Assembly (NCBI GenBank): GCA_047967505.1
Contig: CM106539.1
Strand: one strand, 5' to 3'
From: Dipteris shenzhenensis
Lineage: Eukaryota; Polypodiophyta; Polypodiopsida; Gleicheniales
DNA length: 64,000 nt
Shown here piece after piece: positions 22,931 through 34,540 of the stretch. Under the pieces are notes generated by a model that saw nothing but the letters and a program-made list of their open reading frames with translations, made no database searches and was not told where the DNA came from. The translations under genes and the position numbers were made by a program. Every line of letters begins with the position of its first letter. Position 1 is the stretch's first letter.

Positions 22931-23224
22931 CCATTGTTAGAGTCATACAATTATGCTATTATTTTCAGCTATGCATCTTGTGCTCCAATTGCATATTTCT
23001 TGCTTTGTGTATTAGTGTCAGACAATTTCACCAAAGTATCCAACTCTGTCCTAAGCCATTTGAGGCTCAAAACCCATAGGACTAGATCAATGTTGAGCCC
23101 TTTGTGGCTCAAAACTTGCAGGGCCACTACCGTCACTGTGCTCCATTGTTGTGGCTATTAACATGCCACCCTTACAATTGCTGAGCCGCCCTCGAATCTG
23201 CTACACTAGAGTAGTTTATTGGAG

Positions 23225-23770
23225 AGGACTACGTAGCGGTCCGGGGTGATCTGCGTGAAATAAGAGCAGAACTTCCAGAAGTGGGTGGTATGCATGTCCT
23301 CGAAGGTGCGAATGTGGTAGCCATGGAGGTTGCGGACTCGAAGATAGAGGGGTAAGTCTTAGAACTAAGAGGGGCTAATGTCGGGGTTGAAGACAATCTG
23401 GTTGTTGAGATTATGGAGCTTGTCATCAATGGGCCGGCTATGGGCAGGGAGATCATAGAGTAGCAAGAGGACGAGGCGGTTGAAGTGCACCGCAACAACC
23501 ATCGCGGGGTCTGGAACAGAGCCATAGGTGGCATTGAATGCCTGGAGGTGGAAGCAAAATCCCTCCTGAGTCATTTCCTTGTGGAAATTGTACTTTGAGA
23601 AGTTGTAAATAATATTTGGATCCTTTTCTTGGAGCTCTCAGAAGTGGGCCTAGGTCCATCATCTTTCCATGGGCATGTAGACGGGATGGATCCGCTCGAG
23701 GTGTGTATTGCGATAGTAGTGCCAAAATTGCTCCTTCTTCAAAAAGGGGAGGTGCCAATGGGGTTGAAGG
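23225..23770 (-). pseudogene. Unrecognised decayed coding sequence
   Basis: One minus-strand frame runs about 180 codons with protein-like composition: LKKEQFWHYYRNTHLERIHP, then FNATYGSVPDPAMVVAVHF, then YLRVRNLHGYHIRTFEDMHT. It is interrupted by several stops, most at positions where a Trp would fit (TGG to TGA or TAG). No family recognised. It may be a gag-like or N-terminal protein of a plant mobile element, or a captured gene. Confidence 0.4.
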
Positions 23771-23839
23771 CTAGTGTCCGAGTCAGTGAGGGCAATGAGC
23801 GCATCTAGGGCTAAGTGGTAACTGCCACATGTGCGCTTT

Positions 23840-24490
23840 GAATGGGTTCACGGCCCGCCGTCATTGAAGGATTGGGTAATGAACTGAGTGAGGGGGCAAA
23901 CTTTCATAATCATTGGATATCTTCGAGCGTGGATGAGGGGGGTGTTGGAGGGACATCATCGTCATCATTTGGCATAGGTTCCTCCTCAGCAGTCCTTATG
24001 GGCAATAGATCGATGGGCATTGGTACAAAATGTGCCAGCTTCAGGAGCATGTTGAGCGCCTCATTCGGAAGGTTGACATGAGCTTTGGAGGAAATGGACT
24101 GGGAGGTCCCGTGCTATGCAGAGGTAGTGTTGGAGGCATTAGAGGAGTATTCCGGGAGGTTTATGTGGGGGAGAGGGAGCGGGACGAGATTGGTTGGTTG
24201 CGGGGGGGAGTTGGGCGGGATCTGTAGGGGGTGGCTACATAATTTTGGTGGGGGAGGGTAGAGTTAAACATGGCAATGGATTCTTGCCCTTCCTCCTCAG
24301 TGACATCTTTGGTATAGGCTACAATGAATTGTTTCAAAATTGCTAACCAAGGACTCGGGGGAGTCCTGGAGAGCTTGTAGCACCCGATTATACAAAATGA
24401 TGATTCTGAGAAGATGGTAGGCTGTGGAGCGGCATGCACCTAGGTGTCCTTGCATTTGAACGGTGAAGGCTTGGCCATAGGTCTGCATCT
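23840..24490. other. Possible continuation of unrecognised coding sequence
   Basis: Open frames on both strands, moderately GC-rich. The minus-strand frame at 24161-24439 could belong with the remnant at 23225-23770, since both read in minus orientation. Ends at the inverted-block boundary at 24531. Confidence 0.25.
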
Positions 24491-24608
24491 AGTTTATGTC
24501 ATCTTAGAGGCTGTCGGGAGTGCAGACCCATGGGCCAAGTTCATCGGGCTTAGCTAGTTGCATCGCTTCATCGTCCTGTGGATAATTTGTGGACTTCATG
24601 GATTAGCT

Positions 24609-25002
24609 AGCATGCACAGAATCGCACTAGGCACAAAATTTCATGAAAGTAACAAGAGAAATGAGCTCATTTGATGTGTTCCGATCGTTTTGATACCAAA
24701 CATGACTAAATTTGGATATTTGTAGAAAAAATTATTTTTAACCCCAAACTTGCATCCAAACGACACCCTCCTCTAGACTCGAGGGAAGGGAAGAAATCAA
24801 TGAATTTTTTTAAAGCCCAAATTGGCATCTAGAGGAGCCCTCCTCTCGATGCCAGTTTGGGCTTTAAAAAAATTCACAACTTTTGCTAGAAGTATCCAAA
24901 TTTAGTCATGTTTGGTATCAAAACAATCACAACACATCAAATGAGCTCATTTCTCTTGTTAGTTTCATGAAATTCTGTCTCTCGTGTGATTCTGTGCATG
25001 CT
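24609..25002. repeat. Foldback-type repeat (copy B)
   Basis: Counterpart of 2964-3421, with the same AGCATGCACAGAATC termini and inverted arms but a shorter centre: the GA/G tract of copy A is missing. Confidence 0.8.
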
Positions 25003-25169
25003 ATCTCTCCTCTAGAAGCCCTTTTAGGCTGAAAAATTTACCCAAAACGGTGGGAAAAAAAGACAAATTATCATGGTAAAAACCATGGGAGATAGACAGA
25101 GCCATAATGCATGCATGAGAGAGGGGATAGAGAGAGATGATAGAGTTACACATAGACAGAGATAGAGGG

Positions 25170-25180
25170 TCTATACATAG

Positions 25181-25225
<45 letters not shown>

Positions 25226-25329
25226 TGAGAGACTATTGGAACCTCAAGTGGATGAAATTAGGAAGCCATAAAAATGAAATGGAGGGCATTTGTGCTTAAA
25301 AATTGTGTACCATATAAACTTGTTGAGGA

Positions 25330-25392
<63 letters not shown>

Positions 25393-25501
25393 ACAGTGCA
25401 TGCATGAGAGGGGGTAGAGAGAGATGTGACAAAGTTAGACATAGACGGAGATAGAGTGTTGCAATGATTACGAGGATGAAGAGAGAAAAGAGACAAAAAT
25501 A

Positions 25502-25555
<54 letters not shown>

Positions 25556-25702
25556 TGTGTGTGTGTGTGTGTGAGAGGGAGAGAGAGAATAGTGCATGCA
25601 TGAGAGAGGGGGTAGAGAGAGATGTGACAGAGTTAGACATAGACGGAGATAGAGGGTTGCAATGAGGACAAGGAGGACGAAGAGAGAAAATAGATAAAAA
25701 TA

Positions 25703-25761
<59 letters not shown>

Positions 25762-25765
25762 TGTC
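25170..25765 (-). repeat. Compound microsatellite array (copy B)
   Basis: GA and GT tracts on the plus strand (CT/CA on minus) in the same module order as 2178-2880. The GT tract at about 25505-25572 is much longer than any CA tract in copy A, showing independent length change since duplication. Confidence 0.9.
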
Positions 25766-26289
25766 ATAACTGGAATAGTTGAAACAAAACATGTTGGTTG
25801 CCAAAAAAAACTCACTCCTAAACTTGCTCAAAAAACTCGCTTCTTGCCCATCCCCCCACCTTCTGAACCCTAGTGAGTTGGGACCACGTATTCGGTGTGG
25901 TTGGAAGTTTCTAGACCCAAGCATCTCGTTCGCCTTGGTAGTAGCATCGGGTTTCCAAGAGCTTTGTCACAACCCAACACTTGTGAGGCCGTTGTGCGTG
26001 GAGGGTTGAAATCAGCCCTTGTAGATAGTCATGGAAATTGGTGGCATCGAGCTCTGCTCTTGGATGGATTGCCCATGTTGGTGCAAGCCAAGAAGGGATC
26101 GGCAGAGACCCTTTCCCTACTTCGGTCTTCCATGACCATTGACTTTTGTTGAAGTGATGTTGTGCACAGAGAATGGCTTCATGTTCACGGCATTTCTAGG
26201 TGGGGCACTTGGCATTGGGCATGGAAGGTAGGGGTGGAAGAGTAGCTTGCAGCATGGCCTTGCTGTCACACTGAGATTAGAACTTCACA

Positions 26290-26853
26290 CTATCTTTTCC
26301 TGGACTTCCTTCTGAGGGTTGGAGCTAGGGGTGCTGGAGGCTGCTGTGCCTTGGAATTTCCTTTGTTAAAAAACTCCTTGCCTTTGTTGGGTGGTGGTAT
26401 TGTAGGGGAGATGGAATGAACTTCACAAAGTGGAATTACTGCAGTTCTCTCCCTGTTCATGAGAGTTCCTGTTCTAACCCTCCAATTGATTTGGCAGTAT
26501 ATGGCATAGCACCAGGTCCTTCCCAATATCATTTGTTCGTCGATCGCCTCTATGAGGAGAACATAAAAATGAATCTCTACCTCCTGATGAACAACCATTA
26601 GTTTCAAGTCCACATACCCCAATATACTTAAGAGTTGACCATTTATTGCACGAATTGAAGCCATAATAACAGTTAGAGGTACCTGCAATGCTTCCCATAC
26701 TTCGCGGGAGATGAAGTTATGGCTCACTCCTAGATCCATGAGTGCCTGGATGCATAAGCTCAGGCCCTGCAATTGGACATTCAACCTAGCTGGATCTACC
26801 ATTAGTTCATCAGTTGATCTTGGATGTTCGAGTGTTGCCTTAAATAGCACCAA
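26290..26853 (-). pseudogene. Retropepsin-like domain of gypsy element (copy B)
   Basis: Open for about 187 residues, with the same ALMDLGVSHNFIS active-site segment and ILGRTW as copy A. It again lies immediately after the integrase tail in reading direction. The sequence is about 93 percent identical in protein to copy A. Confidence 0.7.
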
Positions 26854-26859
26854 CTACTT

Positions 26860-27990
26860 TTGTTGATTGATTTTGGCATTATGTTCCTTGGCCTCTTCAA
26901 TGGCCTGGCATTTCATCTAGGCTACCTCAGCCTTGAGGTCCTTTTACCTATGGATGGCCAAGAGGGTCTGCAGGGTGAGGGGGCTGTAGTATCTTTTCAA
27001 TTTGCTACCGTTAAGGTAGCCGTCCATCTCCACTTTATCCAAGGTAGCTATTCGACATGCACCTTACGGAGTAATCTCCACTATGCGGTAGGGACCCATG
27101 CCCCTATATTTAAGTTTATGTTTGGTGTTGCGTATGCTATAGAGGAGTGCGAGATCTTCTTCCTCGAGGTCTTGCCTTCTCCACTAGGAGGCAATAGGCT
27201 GCATGCAATCTCATTTCATCTAGTCATTCAAGATTGATTAAGCGCTCTCCCAATGCATTTTTGGTGAGCCTTTCCTTAACCGTGATGCGAAGGATGGGCA
27301 CTACATATTCCATTGGCATAACTGCTTCCACCCCAAAGGCTAGGCTAAAGGGGGTGCAGTTTATGGCCACTTTGTAAAGACATTCTGTAGGCTCACAATG
27401 TTGTGATGAGCTTTCAATGGTGCAAGTTATCATCTTGCAGCATGTTTTGTTTGAGCTCTCAACCAGGCTATTTGCCCTGGGGTAGTATGGCATCGACTTC
27501 CTATGTATGATCATGAATTCACCAATCAGGATTGCTATACTTTCATTGAGGAAATGAGTTCCTCGATTCATTGACTAATTCTAAGGGGCACCAAAATCGT
27601 GTGATGACTGGTTCATATAAAAACTTAGATGTGGACCGCGCATCGGTTTTTCTTGTAGCTTCCCCCTCCACCCATTTGGAGAAATAATTAGTGTGGCTAG
27701 GATAATGTATTTGGCCCCTGTTCCTTTAGCTAGTAGGCTTATCATGCCGATAAAATATATGCCCCATTTTTTAAAGGGTTGATCAGTTAATATTCCCATT
27801 AGGGGCATCATGTCCGCTTTATGTGGGATTTGCACTCTTTGGTTGGGATCACATCGCTTGATAAACTTGGGTGCATCTCTGAAGAGAGTTGGCCATCAAA
27901 GGCCTGCCTGCAACACTTTACGTGCCGTACCGTCTGGGAAAGTGACTGCGTGCTATGGGCTTCTTTGAGCACGTCAATCTATTTGTGTTT
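26860..27990 (-). pseudogene. Ty3/gypsy integrase remnant (copy B)
   Basis: Core start WGIYFIGMIS at about 27745 (first Asp replaced by Tyr), NRGTHFLNES at about 27570 (second Asp replaced by Asn), SMPYYPRANSLVESSN near 27485 (Glu kept), and the GPY/F-type tail between 27130 and 26900. Both catalytic changes are shared with copy A, so they arose before the block was copied. Confidence 0.85.
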
Positions 27991-28019
27991 GCACACACAC
28001 CTGCGCATGATGCCATCCT

Positions 28020-28795
28020 TGCCCATGTGGTATAGTTGGCCTACAATTAGCTATTGATATGGTGCTGAGTCCTATAATGAGTTTGCGGGCTCTATCCCTC
28101 TTGAGGGCTTTGTCCAAAGGCAAACCTATTTGCCAGGTCCTGGCATATTTCAGCTACCCATTCTGGAATTATGTCAATGAGAATAGGGGAGCATCTGGGA
28201 GGTCATCCTAGACTCCTGTTGGAGCTTCCCCATTGGGAATCCTTGAGAGGTGGCTAGGACATGGGTCTTTCCTTTAGGCACTATGACTGTGAAGTCAAAC
28301 TCCCGAAGGCTTAACATCCACCTTGTGATGCGTGCCATCATGCAGGGCTTGTTGACCAAATACAGTAATGCTTGCTGATCAACAAAAAGATGAAATTGTT
28401 GGGGCTAGCAAGTAATGCCTGAACTTCTTAGTTGTGTAGACCATGGCCAATAGGCCTTCCCTCTCTATTGTCATGTAATTAACCTTGGCTTCATTTAATT
28501 GTTGACTAGCATAGTATACCAAGTAGTCCAAGTTGTACTCCCCTAGTTGGTGGGCTAACACACATCCGATGGCAAAGTTTGAGGCATCTATGTGGATGTG
28601 GAATATTAGATTCTAGTTCGGGGCCCGCAATACTGGTGCTATGGCTAGAGCTAGCTTGAGGGTTTCAAAGGATTTATAACATTCTTCGATCCACTGAAAC
28701 GCTACTAACAGCTTGTACAATGACAGGGCTATGTCTGCATAAAACATGATGAAAGTTTTATAGTAGCCCATATGGGGTACTGTGCCTTTGCTTGG
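28020..28795 (-). pseudogene. Ty3/gypsy RT end and RNase H remnant
   Basis: From about 28795 downward: GYYKTFIMFYADIA and RAPN (RT thumb/connection), then LVYYASQQLNEAKVNYMTIE (28520-28450, RNase H), KKFRHYLL, ARITRWMLSLREFDF (28340-28290). It reads directly into integrase copy B, so this block preserves the normal RT-RNase H-INT order. Stops and frameshifts break it. Confidence 0.85.
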
Positions 28796-28799
28796 GGTA

Positions 28800-30725
28800 T
28801 TTCTAGCAATTCTTACTCTTCTATCAACCTTTTCTGTAGATGATTGAGTAATCGGTGAGTCTATCTCATGTGTGTTTGAGGTTTTCCATTCTAATTCCTC
28901 ATCAAAGATTACATCTTTATAAATAATGAGCTTGCGGTTGATGGGATCATACAACTTGTATGCTTTGCTTTCTTCACTGTAGCCAACCATGATGCATTTA
29001 TGTGACTTTGCATCCAATTTCCTGCAATGATCATCATGTATGTGGGCATATGCTATGCAACCAAATATGTGGAGATGCCCAATGTGTGGCTTATGTCCAG
29101 TGAATGCTTCATAAAGTGTCATACCTTGAATTGGTTCAGTATGAAGCCAAAAGCAAATAGTTTGCAGTGGCTATTGCTTCTGCCCAATACTGATTCAGAA
29201 GATGCTTCTCACTAAGCATTGCTCTAGCACTATCTACTAAAGTACCATTCTTCCTTTTAGCTCTTGCATTCTGGTGAGGAGTATCTGCACAAGTGAATTG
29301 TCTTCGAATGCTGTGACTTCTGCAAAAGTTCATGAATGCTGAAGACATGTATTCACCTCCTCTATCTGATCTCATGACTTTGATCTTTCTACCTGTCTGG
29401 TTTTCTACCATGGCTTTGAATTCTTGAAATCTGGAAAACACTTCAGATTTCTCTTTCAAAAAGTAGACCCAACAATATCTGATACCTGTCTGGTTTTCTA
29501 CCATGGCTTTGAATTCTTGAAATCTGGAAAACACTTCAGATTTCTCTTTCAAAAAGTAGACCCAACAATATCTGATGTACTCATCGATGAAAGTCAAGTA
29601 GTAAAGTGAACCATTGATGCTACGGCATAACCCCATGCATCTGTATTCATCAAATCAAGGATACCTCATGCTCGAGAGGTACTTCTGCCAAAGCTAGTTC
29701 ACTTTTGTTTGCCAAAGCAGCATGCTTCACAAACTTTCCAAGAAACTGTAGCTTAGGAATCCCGATTGCCATATTTTGATTCTTGAGATTTAGCAAGCTC
29801 TTGAAATTGACATGACCATATCTCTTGTGCCATTTTGTAGATAGTCGCATCATCTGTTACGATTGAGCTGACATGGCATGCATATCTGCTACTGTATCTA
29901 GCATTATGTACAAGCGTCCTTCCTTAACTCCTTTTCCTACTAGCTGAGATTTGTCTCTGATAGTGCATTCATCTTCGTCAAAGATGACTCAGTAGTTTGT
30001 TTCGGCATTTGTCCTATTGACAAGAGGTCCTCACTGAGCTTCGGAACATAGAGAACATCTTTCACCAATCCTTTTGTACCAGTGAAATTGTTTATAGGGA
30101 TAAAGCCTATCCCTTGAATTGGATTTGGTGTATTATTTGCTGTGTAGATGACATTCTTTGGATCTTCTAATGGTTTCATCTCTGTGAACCATTCTTGATG
30201 ATTTGTCATATGAGATGATGCACCATTGTCGATGTACCAAGGATCTTGATCTACTTGGTTGACTTGATAGCTGGAATCCTCTTTTGGATTGCAATCAATG
30301 TCTAGGTACACTATATCAGTCTTTTGCATTTTCTTGAATCCTGGAAGTGTTCTTGGACTCGTAAAGTGCTAGGAACATATCCCTTGCTTCTTTTGATGTC
30401 TTGACTGTGTTGAGCTGTCCGAGCATGACATCTTGCACATTCTGCTTGATCAGCCTATGCTTGGGCAATGGCAGGATCTACTATAGGTGCAAAAACTATT
30501 GGTGTAGCTGGAGATCCCACTACTAGTGTTGTGAGTGACAACAGATGGAGTAGAGCTATTACTGACTAGACCATCCAATGGTCAAGGTGTAGATCCATCG
30601 GCATACTCCCATTTGTCTAGAAGTATAAGAATGGTCTCCATTTAGTATTTCCATGTGCTGTAATTGGAGTTGTCTAGCTTAGAAGATGCCTCCAGATTAA
30701 GGTTGCTAGTCGTAGACATGGTGCA
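28800..30725 (-). mobile_element. Ty1/copia fragment: gag start, protease, integrase
   Basis: In reading order on minus: a gag-like start at 30720 (MSTTSNLNLEASSKLDNSNY), protease DNGASSHMT at about 30225 (normal D-S-G-A-S in this family has Ser where Asn is here), GAG-pre-integrase WHKRYGHVNFKSL near 29830, integrase with MRSDRGGEY near 29370 and the FGCIAYAHI-x-DDH block near 29050. The sequence stops at about 28800, where it meets the gypsy RT. No RT or RNase H of this copia is present. Confidence 0.85.
29391..29576 (-). repeat. In-frame 93-bp tandem duplication inside copia integrase
   Basis: Exact-looking repeat, copies starting at 29391 and 29484 (ACCTGTCTGGTTTTCTACCA). It adds 31 codons, doubling the [15 protein letters not shown] and [10 protein letters not shown] segment between the first and second catalytic Asp blocks while keeping the frame open. 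Confidence 0.95.
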
Positions 30726-31068
30726 AGAAATGTACTCAAAGTGTCGTGAAGATCACTGCCTAAATCAACTATAAAACACTAACTATGGCAAGTGAAATAT
30801 GAACTGTCGATGATGAAGGTAGAATTGCAATATATATAATCTAATCTGAATTACAAGGGTTGTGGCAAATGATGTCGGGCCTCCAGATTAAGGTTGCTAG
30901 TCGTAGACATGGTGCAAGAAATGTACTCAAAGTGTCGTGAAGATCACTGTCTAAATCAACTATAAAACACTAATTGTGGCAAGTGAAATATGAACTATCG
31001 ATGATGAAGGTAGAATTGCAATATATATAATCTAATCTGAATTACAAGGCTTGTGGCAAATGATGTCG
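30689..31068 (-). repeat. 191-bp tandem duplication over the copia gag start
   Basis: Copies begin at 30689 and 30880 (CCTCCAGATTAAGGTTGCTA) and carry the ATG and first codons of gag plus about 150 bases of leader. They differ at only a few positions, so the duplication is recent. Confidence 0.92.
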
Positions 31069-31069
31069 A

Positions 31070-32923
31070 GAATAGCCAAGAGGCTTTACAAGGCTGAAAT
31101 AAAGTACACAATGCCATGAAATAGGCTTTACAATGATGGCATGTGTGTGTGAAATCAAATCACGTGCTATCTGCCCCCACTAAACAACTGGCAATGCCTC
31201 TAAACACTCTAAAGTCCACTCACTGAACTGATGAACGTCAGGTTTCAGGTAATGTGACGATGTGAAACCGTATGTAAGCATTGGGATTGAACTAGTCGAG
31301 AATTTTGGGCATGGCTTAGATTGGCAACTTGGAGAAATTCAAATTGTCTCCTCTATGGTGATCTAGTCTACTCTGATCTAGATCTAGACCAACTATGGAT
31401 CGATGAAAGAACATCAAATAATTTCTTTTCTTTGGTTCTTCTTATGTGTTGGGTCAGATGCGTCGATGTAGAGGCTGATGTGCATGTAGGAAGTGGATTT
31501 GTTGGCGAGGCTCAAAAGTGAGTGGTGCTTGTGCCAAAATGTGCACATGATGTGACAAATGTGTAGAGCAAGAAAAATCTATCGTTTCACCTTTTTGTAG
31601 CACCCTCAAATTCCTCTTGGATCAAGAGATATGACTTGATCTAGCTAGAGGGGCAAAAAGGGTGAAAATGTGCTCAATGACGATGTGGCACTATGCTTAG
31701 CAAGAGGTGTGCGAGTGGAGCAACCTGGGTGCCTCAAAGGAGGTCATTGTGCTTAACAGAGTGCAGTGCTGACTAGATTGATGAGGTGGCAGATGGCAGG
31801 ATAAGGTGACATGTGGTGGCACCTGTGGATAAGGCTACCACATGGCTAGTTATTGACCAGTCCAACCAAACCCAAGGTTAACAATTAACCTAACCTAGGT
31901 ACAATTATCTACCACATGTCAAAAGATTAACCACTCCCAAATCCAAGGTTAACGAACCTAACTCGGGTAAAATTATATTTGCCACCACGTGTCTTTTTCT
32001 AAGGTCCAAAGACATTGTGAAGGCTTGAGCGATGGCCTTCTAAACAGGTGATGGTCGATGGAGGAGCACACAGGGCCATTGCAAAAGGTGACTTGGAGGG
32101 GAAGCCGCATGCTCGTTGAGTCTATGAAGCCACACTCTTTGGAGCTTGCCATCGGCTACGTTGCTACTAGTCGTGGTCGTCGGTAGAGGAAGCTATGGCA
32201 TAGACGGAAGCACAAGACACTTCGTTTGTGAGCTTGTGGTGGCTGGTCTTGTAGCCAGTTGAGATGAAGGTCGCTATAGGGCCTTCGTTGCTGCCAGTAG
32301 ATGGGAGCTGGCAGATGGCGTGATGCGCAGAAGGTTGTATGCATCGAGGGAGGAAGAGTTGCCATTTGGAGAAAAGGTTGCTGTAGCCCGATTGTGCATG
32401 CGCCTTTTCTGAGTTGGACGTTCGTGGACAACCATTGGTGAGCCGGTTGGGAGCCTATGTTGCTATAGTGGAGCTTGCTGCAAAGCGCTACTATAGAGTG
32501 GCTACTAGGAGCCATTGAAGCGGGCATTTGGAAGAGCCGTATAGCAGTGTGGAGGCCATGAGTCATGGGTGAGCCGCTTGGAGGTGCTTGGAGCTATGGT
32601 CATTGGAGCAGCGAGTTTGCGAGGTTGGAGGTGCTTCTGGTAGGATGTTGTGTTGATGGCCTTTTGTTGGAGCTACCTCGCATGAAAGTAGTCGTTGAAG
32701 CCGCCTATGCAGAGTCTTTGAAGAGTTGCCTTTGCCTTGAGTCAAATCTTTGTTTTTTATTGTTCGTGATGAGTAGCCTTCTTGAGCATTGTGACCTCCT
32801 TGCCTTGCTACTATTGCTACTATTGGTCGAGGCTACTTGTTGTATAATAGAGTTCTCTCAAAGTTGAAGAGAAGTAGGCAGATTTGAAGAACCCATAACC
32901 TTTCTCTCAGAAACTAAAATAAA

Positions 32924-32968
<45 letters not shown>

Positions 32969-33160
32969 AATGAATACTCAATCGATCAAAGAACTCTCAA
33001 GAAAATGAACGGACAGAAATTCCCCTCAAATGGACAAAATTTTTCTCTATCACTCAATGGAAATATTTCATCACCGGAATGAAAGAATAATCACTTGCTC
33101 TCAATCTCCTAGTCACTCTCTCACACTCTCACAAAGATGGTGCCTTAGCAGAAGGGACAA
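31070..33160. other. Copia leader region or insertion, no gene recognised
   Basis: Lies between the copia gag start and the primer-binding site at 33165. Contains a (CT)n tract at about 32928-32966. Open frames here have no recognised domain. Confidence 0.35.
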
Positions 33161-33164
33161 CCAT

Positions 33165-33469
33165 GCTTTGATACCATGACAAAATATGAAGAGGGGAGAG
33201 GAGAAGAGTGGAGATGAAGAGAGAGGGCACAGCTAGAGGGGAAGTAGCAAGCTAAGGGTGTCCACTTTTTGTTTACTCCCCAATCCTTAGGAGGTGGAAA
33301 AACAAGGTTTTTAGCACATCACCTACTTCCCTATGGATCTAGTCTTTGAAGTCTTAAGACACAACATCACACATGCTATTGTGCACACAATGGTATAGTC
33401 TGATTGAAAATTCAACGCACACACAAAAAATTTCTTTGTGTCACACGGCATGGTTCCAGGGCTATCACA
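33165..33469 (-). mobile_element. Probable copia 5' LTR and primer-binding site
   Basis: On minus, TGGTATCAAAGC (33176-33165) is one base from the plant copia initiator-tRNA PBS. It is preceded by CA, giving a possible LTR end at 33177. A possible LTR start TGTGATAGCCC is at 33469, for a length of about 293 bases. A matching 3' LTR was not found, so the left boundary is tentative. It fits as the 5' end of the copia fragment to its left. Confidence 0.5.
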
Positions 33470-33499
33470 CCTTTGTCACGAATAGAGAGTGTCAGATTA

Positions 33500-33890
33500 A
33501 ATTCTAAATTTCTCACTCATTTTAGATTAAATGTTATTGAAACTTTGTAGGTCGTCTCTTCACATTATGTAGAGCTTAACTTGATTTATTGGTAATTATT
33601 TAAATGAATTATGTAATTATAAATAATTATTTATAATAAATAAAGTCATAAAATACATGCATTTTAGTAGCACACCACATTTTTTTAGTATTTTGAATAA
33701 TTAAGCAAATCCAATTTGGTGGAAGGTTAGTAGGCACATAAGGGTGTGTGGTTCAATCATCAAATCCCAAATTTAATGGTTAGATTTAGAAATATTGAAG
33801 TTTAATTTTTACTTTTACTCCTAAAAGGATCAACAAAGAATATTAAAAATAAATCTAGTGATTCTCAAACATGACCAAACATTTCAAAAA
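33500..33890. other. AT-rich stretch, no gene
   Basis: Very AT-rich, with TAATTATTTA-type runs. Nothing recognised. It lies just outside the palindrome/GCCAC-rich zone. Confidence 0.4.
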
Positions 33891-33899
33891 TATCAATAT

Positions 33900-34300
33900 T
33901 TTTAGTCCTCTACATGGTGCCATGTCATCAAGGAGATGTGACATCACTCCTTACCATTTCACCTTAGATTGCCACACATGCTGCCACATCAGCCACATGT
34001 GCCACCTCATCATTCCACATCATAGGAACTCTTGGAGCCATGTCATCACACCTTGCCACCTTGGCATACCTCATCAATATTACCATGTCACCAATCCCTC
34101 CACCTCAATTTGCCATGTCAATCTACCACCTCATGAATGCCAACTCATCATGCCACATCACATTTCCACGTCATGGAAGAGACTCATATATTCCACACCA
34201 TATTGCCACATCATCACCATGCATGGTGCTACATCAGCCACATGTATAGACATCATGATGATGGTGAGTCACATCATCAACAGGCATGGTAAGTTATACG
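33900..34300. repeat. GCCACATCA-rich degenerate repeats
   Basis: Many imperfect copies of GCCACATCATC / GCCATGTCATCA scattered over 400 bases. They recall the GACATGCCACATAC pieces between palindromes at 43.4-44.1 kb. Possible subterminal repeats of a DNA transposon. Confidence 0.55.
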
Positions 34301-34330
34301 TGCACGTGATTTGAGTGCATGAGGCATAGA

Positions 34331-34540
34331 ATACCACGATCGAGGTATTTGGAGGTGTTTGGAAGTGGCAAAATAATCAAATGACAAATCAAATTGTCAT
34401 GGTTTATGACCACGATTGAGGTATTTGGAGGATCCAAAGGTGGCAAAATAATCAAATTGTCATGGTTTATGACCACAATCGAGGTATTTGGAGATATTTG
34501 GAAGTGGCAAAATAATCAAATTATCATGGTTTATCACATA
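34331..34540. repeat. Tandem repeats carrying the CGATCGAGGTAT motif (left cluster)
   Basis: Three units with CCACGATCGAGGTATTTGGA-like cores beginning at 34334, 34410 and 34473, each followed by GTGGCAAAATAATCAAAT and GTCATGGTTTATGACC. The ATACC-ACGATCGA-GGTAT core at 34331-34348 is a near-palindrome and matches the array at 43411-44120. Confidence 0.85.

Larger units (their letters stand above)
24531..27955 (-). mobile_element. Inverted copy B of the 1-3500 gypsy-derived block
   Basis: Reverse-complement match to 1-3500 over the whole visible length: integrase, retropepsin-like domain, microsatellite modules, foldback repeat and about 80 bases beyond it. The shared end is at GAACTTGGCCCA (3488-3500 on plus; 24531-24543 on minus), after which the copies diverge at once. 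The other end is outside the window for copy A. The copies differ by scattered substitutions, one small insertion in the integrase region and microsatellite length. Confidence 0.9.

Noticed and set aside
32156-32867. Long open frames on both strands near 32.1-32.9 kb
   Set aside because: No domain, no consistent frame with neighbouring copia, and equal quality on both strands.
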